The notes under the pieces were generated by a model, which saw only the letters and a list, made by a program, of their open reading frames with translations, did not search any database and was not told where the DNA came from. The translations under genes and the position numbers were made by a program. From Mycolicibacterium flavescens (GTDB taxonomy: Bacteria > Actinomycetota > Actinomycetes > Mycobacteriales > Mycobacteriaceae), in the NCBI RefSeq assembly GCF_001722335.1, contig NZ_MIHA01000013.1, forward strand, positions 62,001 to 126,000: 64,000 nucleotides of DNA, written 5' to 3'. Positions 56,170-64,000 of the stretch are shown here, piece after piece; positions within the stretch are counted from its first letter, which is position 1; the number at the start of each line of letters is the position of its first letter.

Positions 56170-56873
56170 CCGTTGTCCGGACGGTTCGGCAGCGCCGGCG
56201 ACGGATGCGGCTGCTGGCGGAACTTCTCCAGCGATCCGCCCACCTCGACGATGCCGCACAGCGCGTTCCACGACAGCATGGTCAGGTAGTCGATCAGCTC
56301 GTCGGAGCTCATCCGCGGATTAGACATCCACGAGTGCGTGGCCAGCTGGACCCCGCCGACGGTGTGGAACGCCCACGGCTCCACTCCGCCGGTGTCCATC
56401 CCGGCGGCCGCCATCCGCCGGCGCAGCATCACCGCGAGCATGCGCGCGATGATCTGTTCCGACGTCGCGACGGCCCGGCTCTTGCTCGCCGAGTTGTTGG
56501 CCATCACGAACTGGTACGGCTCGGGTTCGGCGGCGACGGTCTCGACGTAGACGCGGATGATCTCGCGGGTCAGCTCGAAGCCGTCCAGGTTCGACGACAG
56601 CGCCGCGGCCATGTTCGGGATCAGCGTGGTCTGCGCGAACCGCATCATCACCGCGGTGGTCAGATCGTTCTTGTCGACGAAGTACCGGTAGAGCACCGTC
56701 TTCGAGACACCGATCTCGGCAGCGATCTCGTCCATGCTGACGTTGCTGCCGCGGCGGCGGATGGCTTCCAGGGTGCCATCGACCAGCTCGTTGCGGCGTT
56801 CCACTTTGTGCTGATGCCATCGCCGTTTGCGGCCGTCTGTCTTGACCGCGATCGCCTGGGTCTGCTGTGCCAC
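56166..56873 (-). CDS. TetR family regulator (Rv0472c-like)
   Basis: 235-residue regulator. The HTH is at about residues 30-72 (LEAIRRRGSNVSMDEIAAEIGVSKTVLYRYFVDKNDL) and is followed by a long helical ligand domain. GTG 56873 gives a start near that of Rv0472c. It overlaps the PPK2 gene by 4 bases and diverges from the DUF445 gene over 104 bases, so it may control both directions. Ligand unknown. Confidence 0.88.
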   Translation of the reverse strand: MAQQTQAIAVKTDGRKRRWHQHKVERRNELVDGTLEAIRRRGSNVSMDEIAAEIGVSKTVLYRYFVDKNDLTTAVMMRFAQTTLIPNMAAALSSNLDGFELTREIIRVYVETVAAEPEPYQFVMANNSASKSRAVATSEQIIARMLAVMLRRRMAAAGMDTGGVEPWAFHTVGGVQLATHSWMSNPRMSSDELIDYLTMLSWNALCGIVEVGGSLEKFRQQPHPSPALPNRPDNG

Positions 56874-56977
56874 TATCCCCGTGATCCGTTCACTAGTTCC
56901 CCCCGATACTACGGCTGATCTTGAGGGTGCGGGTTGTCGGACCGGGGCCCGCCCGCGCGGTAGCGGATGATGGAGAA

Positions 56978-58315
56978 GTGGCACACAGACCGAGCCCGGG
57001 TGGACCCGCTCGAACGGCCCCCGCCGGCCCGCGTCCGAGCTTCGCCGAGTCGCTGGCGGGCGCGGATTCGGTCGCCGACGCCGAACGGCGGCGCAGCCTG
57101 CGACGGATGAAGGTCGTGGCGCTGAGCTTCCTGGTCGCCGCCAGCATCGTCTTTCTGCTCTGCAGCTGGGCCCAGTCGGTCGGAGCGCCCGGCTGGGTCG
57201 GTTACGTGCGCGCCGCCGCCGAGGCCGGCATGGTCGGCGCCCTGGCCGACTGGTTCGCGGTCACCGCGCTGTTCAAGCATCCGCTGGGCATCCCGATCCC
57301 GCACACCGCGATCATCAAGCGCAAGAAGGACCAGCTCGGCGAGGGCCTGGGCGCCTTTGTGCGGGAGAACTTCCTGTCGCCGGCCAACGTCGAGACCAAG
57401 CTGCGCAACGCCGAGGTGGCCGGGCGGATGGGCAAGTGGCTCTCCGAGCGCGCGCACGCCGAACGCGTCGCCGCCGAGACCGCCACCGTGCTGCGGGTGC
57501 TGGTGGAGATGCTGCGCGACGAGGACATCCAGCAGCTGCTCGACCGCATGATCGTCAAACGCATCGCCGAACCGCAGTGGGGCCCGCCGGTGGGCCGTGT
57601 GCTGGCGACACTGCTCGAGGAACGCCGCCAGGAGGCGCTGCTGCAGTTGCTCGCCGACCGGGCGTTCCAGTGGTCGCTCAACGCGGGCCCGGTCATCGAG
57701 CGGGTGATCGAGCGGGATTCGCCGCAGTGGTCGCCGCGTTGGGTGGACCATCTCGTCGGTGACCGCATCCACCGCGAGCTGATGGACTTCACCGACAAGG
57801 TGCGCCGCAACCCCGACCACGAGCTGCGCCGCTCGGCCACCCGGTTCCTGTTCGAGTTCGCCGACGACCTGCAGCACGACGAGGCCACGATCCAGCGCGC
57901 CGAGAACGTCAAGGAACAGCTGATGGGCCGCGACGAGGTGGCCCGCGCCGCCGAGACCGCGTGGGCGGCGGCCAAGCGGATCATCCTCGAGTCCGTCGAC
58001 GACCCGTCCTCGGCGCTGCGCACCCGCATCGCCGATTCCGTCGTGCGCATCGGGGAGTCGCTGCGCGACGACGGCGATCTTCGCGACAAGGTGGACAACT
58101 GGATCGTGCGCGCGGCCCAGCATCTGGTGGCCGAGTACGGCGTGGAGATCACCGCGATCATCACCGAGACCGTCGAGCGGTGGGACGCCGACGAGGCCAG
58201 CCGCCGTATCGAGCTGCACGTCGGCCGCGACCTCCAGTTCATCCGGATCAACGGCACGGTCGTGGGCTCGCTGGCTGGCCTGGTGATCTATTCGATAGGC
58301 CAGCTACTCTTCTGA
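56978..58315 (+). CDS. DUF445 membrane protein (Rv0473-like)
   Basis: 445-residue DUF445 protein. A Pro/Arg-rich N-terminus and two TM helices (about residues 44-66 and 77-93) precede the family signature GMVGALADWFAVTALFKHPLGIPIPHTAII. A long amphipathic helical region (110-420) and a final TM segment (GTVVGSLAGLVIYSIGQLLF) follow. Membrane-associated, function unknown. The GTG at 56978 is a best guess; the GGAG just upstream is unusually close, so an earlier start is possible. Confidence 0.82.
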   Translation: MAHRPSPGGPARTAPAGPRPSFAESLAGADSVADAERRRSLRRMKVVALSFLVAASIVFLLCSWAQSVGAPGWVGYVRAAAEAGMVGALADWFAVTALFKHPLGIPIPHTAIIKRKKDQLGEGLGAFVRENFLSPANVETKLRNAEVAGRMGKWLSERAHAERVAAETATVLRVLVEMLRDEDIQQLLDRMIVKRIAEPQWGPPVGRVLATLLEERRQEALLQLLADRAFQWSLNAGPVIERVIERDSPQWSPRWVDHLVGDRIHRELMDFTDKVRRNPDHELRRSATRFLFEFADDLQHDEATIQRAENVKEQLMGRDEVARAAETAWAAAKRIILESVDDPSSALRTRIADSVVRIGESLRDDGDLRDKVDNWIVRAAQHLVAEYGVEITAIITETVERWDADEASRRIELHVGRDLQFIRINGTVVGSLAGLVIYSIGQLLF

Positions 58316-58332
58316 CCTGCGCTAGCTAGTGC

Positions 58333-58361
58333 TTGCAAAAGTTAGCACCCCGTCGTACGGT
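58333..58361 (+). promoter_or_regulatory. Candidate promoter of the XRE-hbhA region
   Basis: TTGCAA (58333-58338), 17-base spacer, TACGGT (58356-58361), 45 bases before the XRE ATG. The -35 lies inside the imperfect dyad GTGCT-N10-AGCAC (58329-58348), a plausible autoregulatory site. Confidence 0.5.
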
Positions 58362-58405
58362 GGTGGTGTCGCTTGTTGGATACCCATTGCGCGAGGGGGC
58401 TACGA

Positions 58406-58834
58406 ATGTCGCAAGACGAGAAGCTTGCCGTCGTCGTATCCAACGCTGCCCAGACCGCGGCCCAGGACATCGGCTCGTTCATCCGCAGCCAGCGCGAGGC
58501 CGCCCAGGTGTCCGTGCGACAGCTGGCCGAGAAGGCCGGCGTAAGCAATCCCTACCTCAGCCAGATCGAGCGGGGACTGCGCAAACCGTCTGCCGATGTG
58601 CTCAACCAGATCGCCAAGGCGCTTCGGGTGTCCGCGGAGGTGCTCTACATCCGCGCCGGGATTCTCGAGCCCAGCGAGCCGAGCGAGGTCCGCGACGCCA
58701 TCGTCAACGACACCGCGATCACCGAGCGGCAGAAGCAGGTGCTGCTCGACATCTACACCTCGTTCTGCGCCCAGAACGAGGCCGACGATGCCGAGGCAAC
58801 CGGCGAAACAGGTGAGGAGTCGACGACTGACTAG
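58406..58834 (+). CDS. XRE-family regulator (Rv0474-like)
   Basis: 142-residue DNA-binding protein. The helix-turn-helix (about residues 22-78, SFIRSQREAAQVSVRQLAEKAGVSNPYLSQIERGLRKPSADVLNQIAKAL) is classic XRE, followed by an acidic tail. ATG 58406. It lies 49 bases upstream of hbhA on the same strand and is the likely local regulator. Matches Rv0474. Confidence 0.88.
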   Translation: MSQDEKLAVVVSNAAQTAAQDIGSFIRSQREAAQVSVRQLAEKAGVSNPYLSQIERGLRKPSADVLNQIAKALRVSAEVLYIRAGILEPSEPSEVRDAIVNDTAITERQKQVLLDIYTSFCAQNEADDAEATGETGEESTTD

Positions 58835-58883
58835 ACCTCACGTACTGACAAGCAATCAACTGAAGTCCTGAGAAAGGAAAACC

Positions 58884-59537
58884 ATGGCCAAGAACACTCC
58901 CGCCAAGAACCAGCCCACCGTTGACGACCTGAAGGCCCCGCTGCTCGCCGCCGTGGGCGCCGCCGACCTCGCCCTCGAGCGGGTCAACGAGATCGTCGCG
59001 ACCCTGCGCGAGCGCGCCGGCGAGGCCCGCACCGATTCGCGCAGCCGCGTGGACGAGACCCGCGCCCGCATCGACCGCCTGCAGGAGGACCTGCCTTCGC
59101 AGTTCGGTGAGCTGCGTGAGCGCCTGACCTCCGAGGAACTGCGCAAGTTCGCCGAGACCTACGCCGACGCCGCGCAGACCACCTACACCAAGCTCATCGA
59201 GCGTGGCGAGGCCGCGCTGGAGCGGCTGCGCACCCAGCCCGGTCTGACCGAGGCCGCGGGCCGGGTCGAGGGCTACACCGACCAGGCCGTCGAGCTGACC
59301 CAGGAGGCGCTGGGCAACGTCGCCGCCCAGACCCGCGCGGTCGGCGAGCGCGCCGCCAAGCTGGTCGGCGTCGAGCTGCCGAAGAAGGCCGGCAAGGATG
59401 AGGACGACGCCCCGGCGCCGACCGCCGCCAAGAAGGCCCCGGCCAAGGCTCTGGCGAAGAAGGCTCCCGCCAAGAAGGCGCCGGCCAAGAAGGCCCCCGC
59501 CAAGAAGGCTGAAGCCAAGAAGGTCACCCAGAAGTAG
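58884..59537 (+). CDS. hbhA: Heparin-binding hemagglutinin HbhA
   Basis: 217-residue surface adhesin. Residues 1-165 form a long coiled-coil/amphipathic helical region ([26 protein letters not shown]...). The last 50 are Lys-Ala-Pro repeats (PAKKAPAKK units), the heparan-sulfate-binding tail that is lysine-methylated in M. tuberculosis. No signal peptide, as known for HbhA. ATG 58884 with AGAAAGGA upstream. Confidence 0.95.
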   Translation: MAKNTPAKNQPTVDDLKAPLLAAVGAADLALERVNEIVATLRERAGEARTDSRSRVDETRARIDRLQEDLPSQFGELRERLTSEELRKFAETYADAAQTTYTKLIERGEAALERLRTQPGLTEAAGRVEGYTDQAVELTQEALGNVAAQTRAVGERAAKLVGVELPKKAGKDEDDAPAPTAAKKAPAKALAKKAPAKKAPAKKAPAKKAEAKKVTQK

Positions 59538-59585
59538 GCCCGCACGGCCCGGAGTCGACCACGGGGACGTAACCCGCTTAGTCTT

Positions 59586-59873
59586 GTGAGCGTGCAGCTC
59601 CAAGGCCTGGTGGGTTACGTCCTTTTCATATTGCAGATCGTCGTGCTCGCGGTGACCGTGTACGCGTTCGTGCACGCGGCGATGCAGCGGCCGGACGCCT
59701 ACCCGGCCGCGGACAAGCTGACCAAGCCGGTGTGGCTGGTGATCATCGGCGTGGGTGGCCTGCTGGCGCTGGTGCTCGGCGTGACCGGCACCGCCATCGC
59801 CGCCGTCGCCACCGGCGTCTACCTGGTCGACGTGCGTCCCAAACTGCTGGAGATCCAAGGGAAGTCGCGCTAG
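59586..59873 (+). CDS. DUF2516 membrane protein (Rv0476-like)
   Basis: 95-residue protein: two transmembrane helices (about 8-30 and 49-76) separated by [18 protein letters not shown], the DUF2516 signature. GTG start at 59586; overlaps the next gene by one base (TAGTG). Function unknown. Confidence 0.85.
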   Translation: MSVQLQGLVGYVLFILQIVVLAVTVYAFVHAAMQRPDAYPAADKLTKPVWLVIIGVGGLLALVLGVTGTAIAAVATGVYLVDVRPKLLEIQGKSR

Positions 59874-60274
59874 TGCGCAGAGTCGCTGCCGCGGTGGCGG
59901 CGGGCGTCGTCGCGGCCGGGCTGTGCGCGCCGGTCGCCAACGCCACCCCCGCCCCGCCCTACGTCGACCACGTCGAGTGGGCCAAGTGGGGTGACCTGTC
60001 CAGCCTGCGCGTCTATCCGACCGCGGCCGGTCGCCAGGCCTCCGGGCCGGCGGCCTCCACCCCCGCCGAGGCGGCGTGGGCCGAAGTGCTCGCGCAGTCC
60101 CCGGACGCCGACATTCCCGGTATGAAACCGCAGTTCCTGTGCCACTGGGAGTACGCCGAACTCGGCTACCCCGGCAAGACCAGCTGGAACCTCGAGCCGT
60201 GGCGTCCGGAGGTTCCCTATCAGGAGATGCTGGAAGCCGGCTGCAACCCCGGCGGCACCGAAGAGCCGTTCTAG
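59873..60274 (+). CDS. Secreted DUF2599 protein (Rv0477-like)
   Basis: 133-residue exported protein. Signal peptide residues 1-24 ([12 protein letters not shown]) precede a compact domain of about 105 residues with [20 protein letters not shown], two cysteines ([15 protein letters not shown]) that could pair, and Trp-rich ending. DUF2599 family; function unknown. GTG start overlaps the DUF2516 stop and its own stop overlaps the deoC start. Confidence 0.84.
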   Translation: MRRVAAAVAAGVVAAGLCAPVANATPAPPYVDHVEWAKWGDLSSLRVYPTAAGRQASGPAASTPAEAAWAEVLAQSPDADIPGMKPQFLCHWEYAELGYPGKTSWNLEPWRPEVPYQEMLEAGCNPGGTEEPF

Positions 60275-60951
60275 TGGCCGACGGGTACCGCCGCGATCAG
60301 GTCGCCGCGATGGTCGACCACACCCTGCTCAAACCGGAGGCCACCGCCGCCGACGTGACCGCACTCGCCGAGGAGGCCGCGGCACTCGGGGTCTACGCGA
60401 TCTGCGTGTCGCCGTCGATGCTGGCCGTCGCCAAACGAGCCGGGTCCTCGGCCCAGAAGCTTTGTGCCGTCGTGGGTTTCCCGTCGGGCAAACACCTGCC
60501 GGCGATCAAGGCGGAGGAGGCGCGGCTCGCGGTGGCCGACGGCGCCGACGAGATCGACATGGTGATCGACGTCGGGGCCGGATTGGCGGGCGACTTCGCC
60601 GCCATCGGCACGGAGGTGGCCGCGGTCCGGTCGGCGATCGGTGACCGCAGGGTGCTGAAAGTCATCGTTGAATCGGCGGCGCTATTGCTCCTCGGCGACG
60701 AGCAGACGTTGCTGGACGTAAGTCGGGCGGCGGCAGGCGCGGGCGCCGACTTCATCAAGACCTCGACGGGCTTTCACCCAGCGGGCGGAGCGTCGGTGCG
60801 CGCGGTCGAGTTGATGGCCACAGTCGGGCCGCAGGTCAAGGCCAGTGGCGGTATCCGAACCGCCGCCGACGCCGCCGCGATGTTGTCGGCGGGCGCGCAC
60901 CGTCTGGGCCTGTCCGGGACCCGCGCCGTGCTCGACGGCCTGTCCGGATAG
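60274..60951 (+). CDS. deoC: Deoxyribose-phosphate aldolase DeoC
   Basis: 225-residue class I aldolase cleaving 2-deoxyribose-5-phosphate to glyceraldehyde-3-phosphate and acetaldehyde. Segments [15 protein letters not shown] (about residues 12-26), [26 protein letters not shown] (Lys154-type residue at LKVIVE), FIKTSTGF and the Schiff-base Lys in VKASGGIRT (about 189) are intact. GTG start overlaps the previous stop by one base. Confidence 0.95.
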   Translation: MADGYRRDQVAAMVDHTLLKPEATAADVTALAEEAAALGVYAICVSPSMLAVAKRAGSSAQKLCAVVGFPSGKHLPAIKAEEARLAVADGADEIDMVIDVGAGLAGDFAAIGTEVAAVRSAIGDRRVLKVIVESAALLLLGDEQTLLDVSRAAAGAGADFIKTSTGFHPAGGASVRAVELMATVGPQVKASGGIRTAADAAAMLSAGAHRLGLSGTRAVLDGLSG

Positions 60952-60997
60952 CCCCGCACTATAAATTGACGCACGTTTCGTAAATTTGCTGTAGGCT

Positions 60998-61027
60998 GGC
61001 GGGCGACTTTCGTAGAGGTCGCCTGCC
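60998..61027 (+). other. Hairpin in leader of lipoprotein gene
   Basis: GGCGGGCGAC, 10-base loop, GTCGCCTGCC (one mismatch), 42 bases before the lipoprotein ATG. It could be a transcript structure or deoC terminator without a T-run; an AT-rich possible promoter (TTGACG...TAGGCT) lies just upstream. Confidence 0.35.
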
Positions 61028-61068
61028 GGCGCTTCCGTCGCCGCTGAAACCATAGATAGGATCTGATC

Positions 61069-61326
61069 ATGATGACCAAGACGGGTTTGCTTCGACGTGT
61101 TCCTCTAGTTGCCGGTGTGGCCGCGGTCCTGGTGCTCGGCGCCGCCGCCTGCTCCAGCGAAGAGGAACAGGCCCCCGAGACGTCGACCACCACCACGACG
61201 ACGACCACCGGTCCGGCGGCCACCCCCACCGAGAAGGCCCCGCGGATCAACCCGAACGAGCCCAACCCGTTCTCGCCGACGCATCTTGCCCCGCCTGCAC
61301 CGACGGCCACGCCCGGCCATAAGTAG
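61069..61326 (+). CDS. Small Pro/Thr-rich lipoprotein
   Basis: 85-residue exported lipoprotein: basic N-terminus (MMTKTGLLRR), hydrophobic core and lipobox LGAAAC (Cys about 28), then an acidic, Thr-repeat and Pro-rich tail with no folded domain. ATG 61069. Its last 41 bases overlap the S53 protease gene in another frame. Confidence 0.8.
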   Translation: MMTKTGLLRRVPLVAGVAAVLVLGAAACSSEEEQAPETSTTTTTTTTGPAATPTEKAPRINPNEPNPFSPTHLAPPAPTATPGHK

Positions 61327-62911
61327 TCGCCGACATCGGCTCACGGCGCTCGCCGCCGTAGTCCTGCTCGCCTGCTCGGCGTTCAGCGCCGCGTGCACGC
61401 CGCAGCACCGGGCGGTCATCGCCGGCCCGGTCGCGGCGCTGCTCGCGGACTCCACCGACCTCGGCCCTTCCGCATCCGGGGACGTGCAGCTGACAGTCAC
61501 CCTCGCCGACGCCTCAGGTGCCCAGACCCTGACGACGTGGGCCGCCGCCCGCGGACTCTGGGTGCGGTGGCGGGCCGGCAACGAATGGGCGGTTGTCGAA
61601 GGCGCGGCCGCCGACGTGGCCCGCGTCTTCGACGTCCCGGTGCACGACTACCGCGCACCGCAGGGCCGTGTCTTCTACGCCTCACCCGAACAACCCGACA
61701 CCCCAACGGAATTGCGCGGTACGGTCACGGCCGTCGGCCGGATCATGAGCTTCACCCCGTACCGGACGAAGTCGCCCGGGTTCTTTCCGCTCGACGTTCC
61801 CAAGGGCGGTCTGACCCCGCAGGGACTCGTCGACGCCTACAACGCGACACCACTGATCGACGCCGGGTTCACCGGCCAGGGCGCGACGATCGTCTTCTTC
61901 GCGTTCGACAGCGCCGATCAGGCCGACCTCGACATGTTCGCCGACACGTCGGGGCTGCCACGATTCACCCCCGAGATCGTCGGCGGCCAACCCGCCGAGC
62001 AGCACGGTGAGACGGCGATGGATCTCCAAGTGGCACATGCCATTGCGCCCGACGCACGGCTGGTGGTCGTCAACGCCCGCCCGACGGTCGAAGGCGACGG
62101 CCCCTACGAGAAGTTGGGCGCGCTGTTCGAGTCGGTAAACCGCGACTACCCCGGCGCGGTGTGGAGCCTGTCGATCGGATGGGGGTGCGAGGCGTTCGTC
62201 ACCGCCGCCGACCTCGCTCCGGTGGAGGCCGCGCTGGCCGCCGCGCAGCGACGCGGCACCTCGGTGTTCGACGCCAGCGGGGACACCGCGGGACTGGAAT
62301 GCAAAGGCGGCGAACAGTGGTCGGCACCGCCGGGACCCGACGACGTCGGCCTGGACGCGGTGGCGTCGCTGCCGGCGATCACGTCGGTCGGCGGCACCAC
62401 ATTGTCGACCGGTAAGAACGGGCAGTGGCTGGCCGAGCACGCCTGGGTGGATTCTCCTCTGTCGCAGGGGACCAGCGGCGGGGTATCCAAACTGTACGAA
62501 CGGCCGCCGTGGCAGAAGCGGCTGACCGTGGCTCGGGACACGCAGGGCCGACGGTTGGCGCCGGACGTGTCCGCGGTGGCCGATCCGTTCACCGGCGTGC
62601 GGTTCATCTTCGGCCAGCGCGAGATGATGGGCGGCGGCACCTCGCAGTCGGCGCCGATCTGGGCCGGGCTGACCGTGCTGATGAACCAGTACCTGATGGC
62701 CAACGGCGGCCACCAACTCGGCAACATCAACCCGCTGCTCTACCGGGTGGCGGCCGGTTCGCGGCTGCCCGGGTTCCGCGACGTGCGCCGCGGCGGCAAC
62801 GCCGTCGACATGGCGGAGGCCGGCTATGACCTCGCCACCGGTCTGGGCACGCCGAACACCTACAACCTGGCGCAGAACTTCCTCGACCTGCAGCGGGCGG
62901 GGGTGCGGTGA
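61286..62911 (+). CDS. S53 (sedolisin/kumamolisin-like) serine peptidase
   Basis: 541-residue secreted peptidase. The N-terminus has a basic region and hydrophobic signal ending in a lipobox-like FSAAC. A pro-domain (about 40-160) precedes the S53 catalytic domain with the Glu-Asp pair in HGETAMDLQVAH (about 237-248) and the nucleophile GTSQSAP (about 452). These acidic peptidases work at low pH outside the cell. The only nearby start is TTG 61286 (or a non-standard codon), which lies inside the preceding lipoprotein gene; the N-terminus is therefore uncertain. Confidence 0.87.
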   Translation: MPRLHRRPRPAISSRRHRLTALAAVVLLACSAFSAACTPQHRAVIAGPVAALLADSTDLGPSASGDVQLTVTLADASGAQTLTTWAAARGLWVRWRAGNEWAVVEGAAADVARVFDVPVHDYRAPQGRVFYASPEQPDTPTELRGTVTAVGRIMSFTPYRTKSPGFFPLDVPKGGLTPQGLVDAYNATPLIDAGFTGQGATIVFFAFDSADQADLDMFADTSGLPRFTPEIVGGQPAEQHGETAMDLQVAHAIAPDARLVVVNARPTVEGDGPYEKLGALFESVNRDYPGAVWSLSIGWGCEAFVTAADLAPVEAALAAAQRRGTSVFDASGDTAGLECKGGEQWSAPPGPDDVGLDAVASLPAITSVGGTTLSTGKNGQWLAEHAWVDSPLSQGTSGGVSKLYERPPWQKRLTVARDTQGRRLAPDVSAVADPFTGVRFIFGQREMMGGGTSQSAPIWAGLTVLMNQYLMANGGHQLGNINPLLYRVAAGSRLPGFRDVRRGGNAVDMAEAGYDLATGLGTPNTYNLAQNFLDLQRAGVR

Positions 62912-64000
62912 GCCTGGCCGCCCCCGATCGGTCGATCCCGTTGCCCGGCAATCTCTTCCCGCACGTCCGCTCCCGCGCACCGTTCCTGGTGGCGCTGGGT
63001 CTGCTCGCGGCGATGCTGTGCGCAGGCGGCCTGCTGCGGTGGCAGGCGGCGATGATCTCGGTCGCCGCGCTCGGGTTCGCGCTGGTGTTCGCGCTGTCCC
63101 TGTGGACCTTCGCGTCGGAGCGGCGGGTGCTGGCCTGGTGCGCCGCGCTGGCCGTCGCGCTCGGTGCCGGGTGGGCACTCGTCACCGGCACGCTGGTCGC
63201 GCTGTCACACGACGTCGCGCTCAACGCGCCCGGCACGGACGACGAGCGGTTGCTCACCGGCATCGGGGTCCCGGCCGGCAGCGCGCTGCTGATGGTGGTG
63301 CCTGCGGTGGTGTTCGGTCGCCGGATGCGGGAGCCGTTGCGCGGCTATGTGATCGGGGCGTGGGGTGCGGTCGTGTTCACCGCCGCCGCCACGCTGGCCC
63401 GGCTGGCGCCGCAGTTCGCGACCGGCGTCACCACCGAGGAGCGGCCGGTCGCCGTGCTGCTGGTGCAGGCCGGCATCCAGGGCCTCGCGCTGCCGGTGAC
63501 CGCGGCGGCGCTCGGCGGGATGGTGGGGATCACGGTCGTTCTGGGTCGCAGGGCGGCGGTCATCGCGAGTGTGCTTGTCGCGCTGGCGATCTACACGATC
63601 ATGGGCGTGACGGAGTTCCTGCCGATGCTGCACGGTCTGCACCTGGCGGTGCACGTCGTGCTCGCGGCGATCGCGCTGTGGGCGCTCGGCGTCGCACAGC
63701 GCGCCGTGGTCTCCGATCCGGCCGCGGCGACCGTGCGTCCCGTGCGGGTGCTGGCGACGTTCACCGTCGGTGCCGCGGTCGTCGCGGCGGCCGGGTCTGC
63801 GGTGGCGCTGCTGATCACCCCCGACCTCGGCCGGATCGAGTGCCCGCCGGACTGCGGTCGCCCGCCGATCGGCGAGCCGATCGAGTCGAACCCGCGCTTC
63901 TACGCCGAGGACGGGGCGTTCTCGGTGCAGTACCCGGGTGCGGGCAGCGCCTACGAGGCCACCATGCACCCCGACGGCGTCGAGTTGGATTTCGTCGGCG
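62908..64000 (+). CDS. Multi-pass membrane protein with extracytoplasmic domain, cut by window edge
   Basis: At least 364 residues from the GTG at 62908, which overlaps the S53 peptidase stop (GTGA). Eight hydrophobic helices (first near 28-48, last near 285-308) precede an extracytoplasmic region with a CPPDCG cysteine pair and FYAEDGAFSVQYPGAGSAYEATM, probably the start of a folded outer domain. Because of the overlap the two genes are presumably co-translated. The frame stays open to base 64000. Family not recognised. Confidence 0.8.
   Translation, partial: MSLAAPDRSIPLPGNLFPHVRSRAPFLVALGLLAAMLCAGGLLRWQAAMISVAALGFALVFALSLWTFASERRVLAWCAALAVALGAGWALVTGTLVALSHDVALNAPGTDDERLLTGIGVPAGSALLMVVPAVVFGRRMREPLRGYVIGAWGAVVFTAAATLARLAPQFATGVTTEERPVAVLLVQAGIQGLALPVTAAALGGMVGITVVLGRRAAVIASVLVALAIYTIMGVTEFLPMLHGLHLAVHVVLAAIALWALGVAQRAVVSDPAAATVRPVRVLATFTVGAAVVAAAGSAVALLITPDLGRIECPPDCGRPPIGEPIESNPRFYAEDGAFSVQYPGAGSAYEATMHPDGVELDFVG

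Noticed and set aside
59410..59537. Repetitive Lys-Ala-Pro codons considered as a DNA repeat element
   Set aside because: It is the in-frame lysine-rich tail of hbhA, a known protein feature.

Overview
The window reads as chromosome of a non-tuberculous mycobacterium, probably a Mycolicibacterium (species not resolvable from this sequence). GC is high and GTG starts and 1-4 base gene overlaps are frequent. From about 29.5 kb onward the gene order follows the M. tuberculosis block I recall as Rv0456c-Rv0478: echA2, an S9 peptidase, an aldehyde dehydrogenase with DUF779, two small membrane proteins, lpdC, ramB, an acyl-ACP thioesterase, aceA/icl1, fadB2, a TetR regulator, DUF445, an XRE regulator, hbhA, DUF2516, DUF2599 and deoC. 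groEL2 (hsp65) with two CIRCE operators sits at 16.6 kb. H37Rv comparisons are from memory and were not computed.

Layout. 0-11.4 kb: a partial SDR, a bacterial-PH pair, a HAD phosphatase, an SRPBCC protein, an SF2 helicase, a UvrA-like ATPase, a cupin, a PE-PPE-domain esterase and a second SDR. 11.4-16.3 kb: a TetR regulator with two operator-like dyads, then a minus-strand operon of a WXG100 protein, a second ESX-like protein, a small membrane protein and a full-length lantibiotic dehydratase (LanB). This operon lies between groEL2 and the SDR that is its direct neighbour in H37Rv. 16.4-30.4 kb: groEL2, small enzymes, SDR, AhpD-like, amidohydrolase, VOC, DinB, PAP2, TetR plus aldehyde dehydrogenase, membrane and DUF2889 proteins, and echA2.

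30.4-37.3 kb, between echA2 and the S9 peptidase, is a variable interval. It holds a decayed cytochrome P450, an intact and a decayed copy of one membrane protein, a 502-residue ESX-like protein ending in a glycine zipper, a DUF2563 protein, a PknH-like sensor lipoprotein, and efeO-efeB with two IdeR-like iron boxes. 37.3-48.8 kb: S9 peptidase, aldehyde dehydrogenase, DUF779, membrane proteins, a five-gene peptide/nickel-type ABC importer inserted upstream of lpdC, and lpdC. 48.8-54.2 kb is a C2/fatty-acid block (ramB, thioesterase, aceA, fadB2). 54.2-64 kb: DUF559, PPK2 plus TetR, DUF445, the hbhA region, deoC, a lipoprotein, an S53 protease and a partial membrane protein.

The two most unusual loci are the WXG100/LanB operon, where one ESX-like protein ends in a Ser/Thr/Cys-rich tail that could be a LanB substrate, and the ESX-like/glycine-zipper/membrane-protein operon, which looks like a type VII toxin-immunity locus with a decayed spare immunity gene. 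A family of 57-60 bp imperfect palindromes also occurs at three places.
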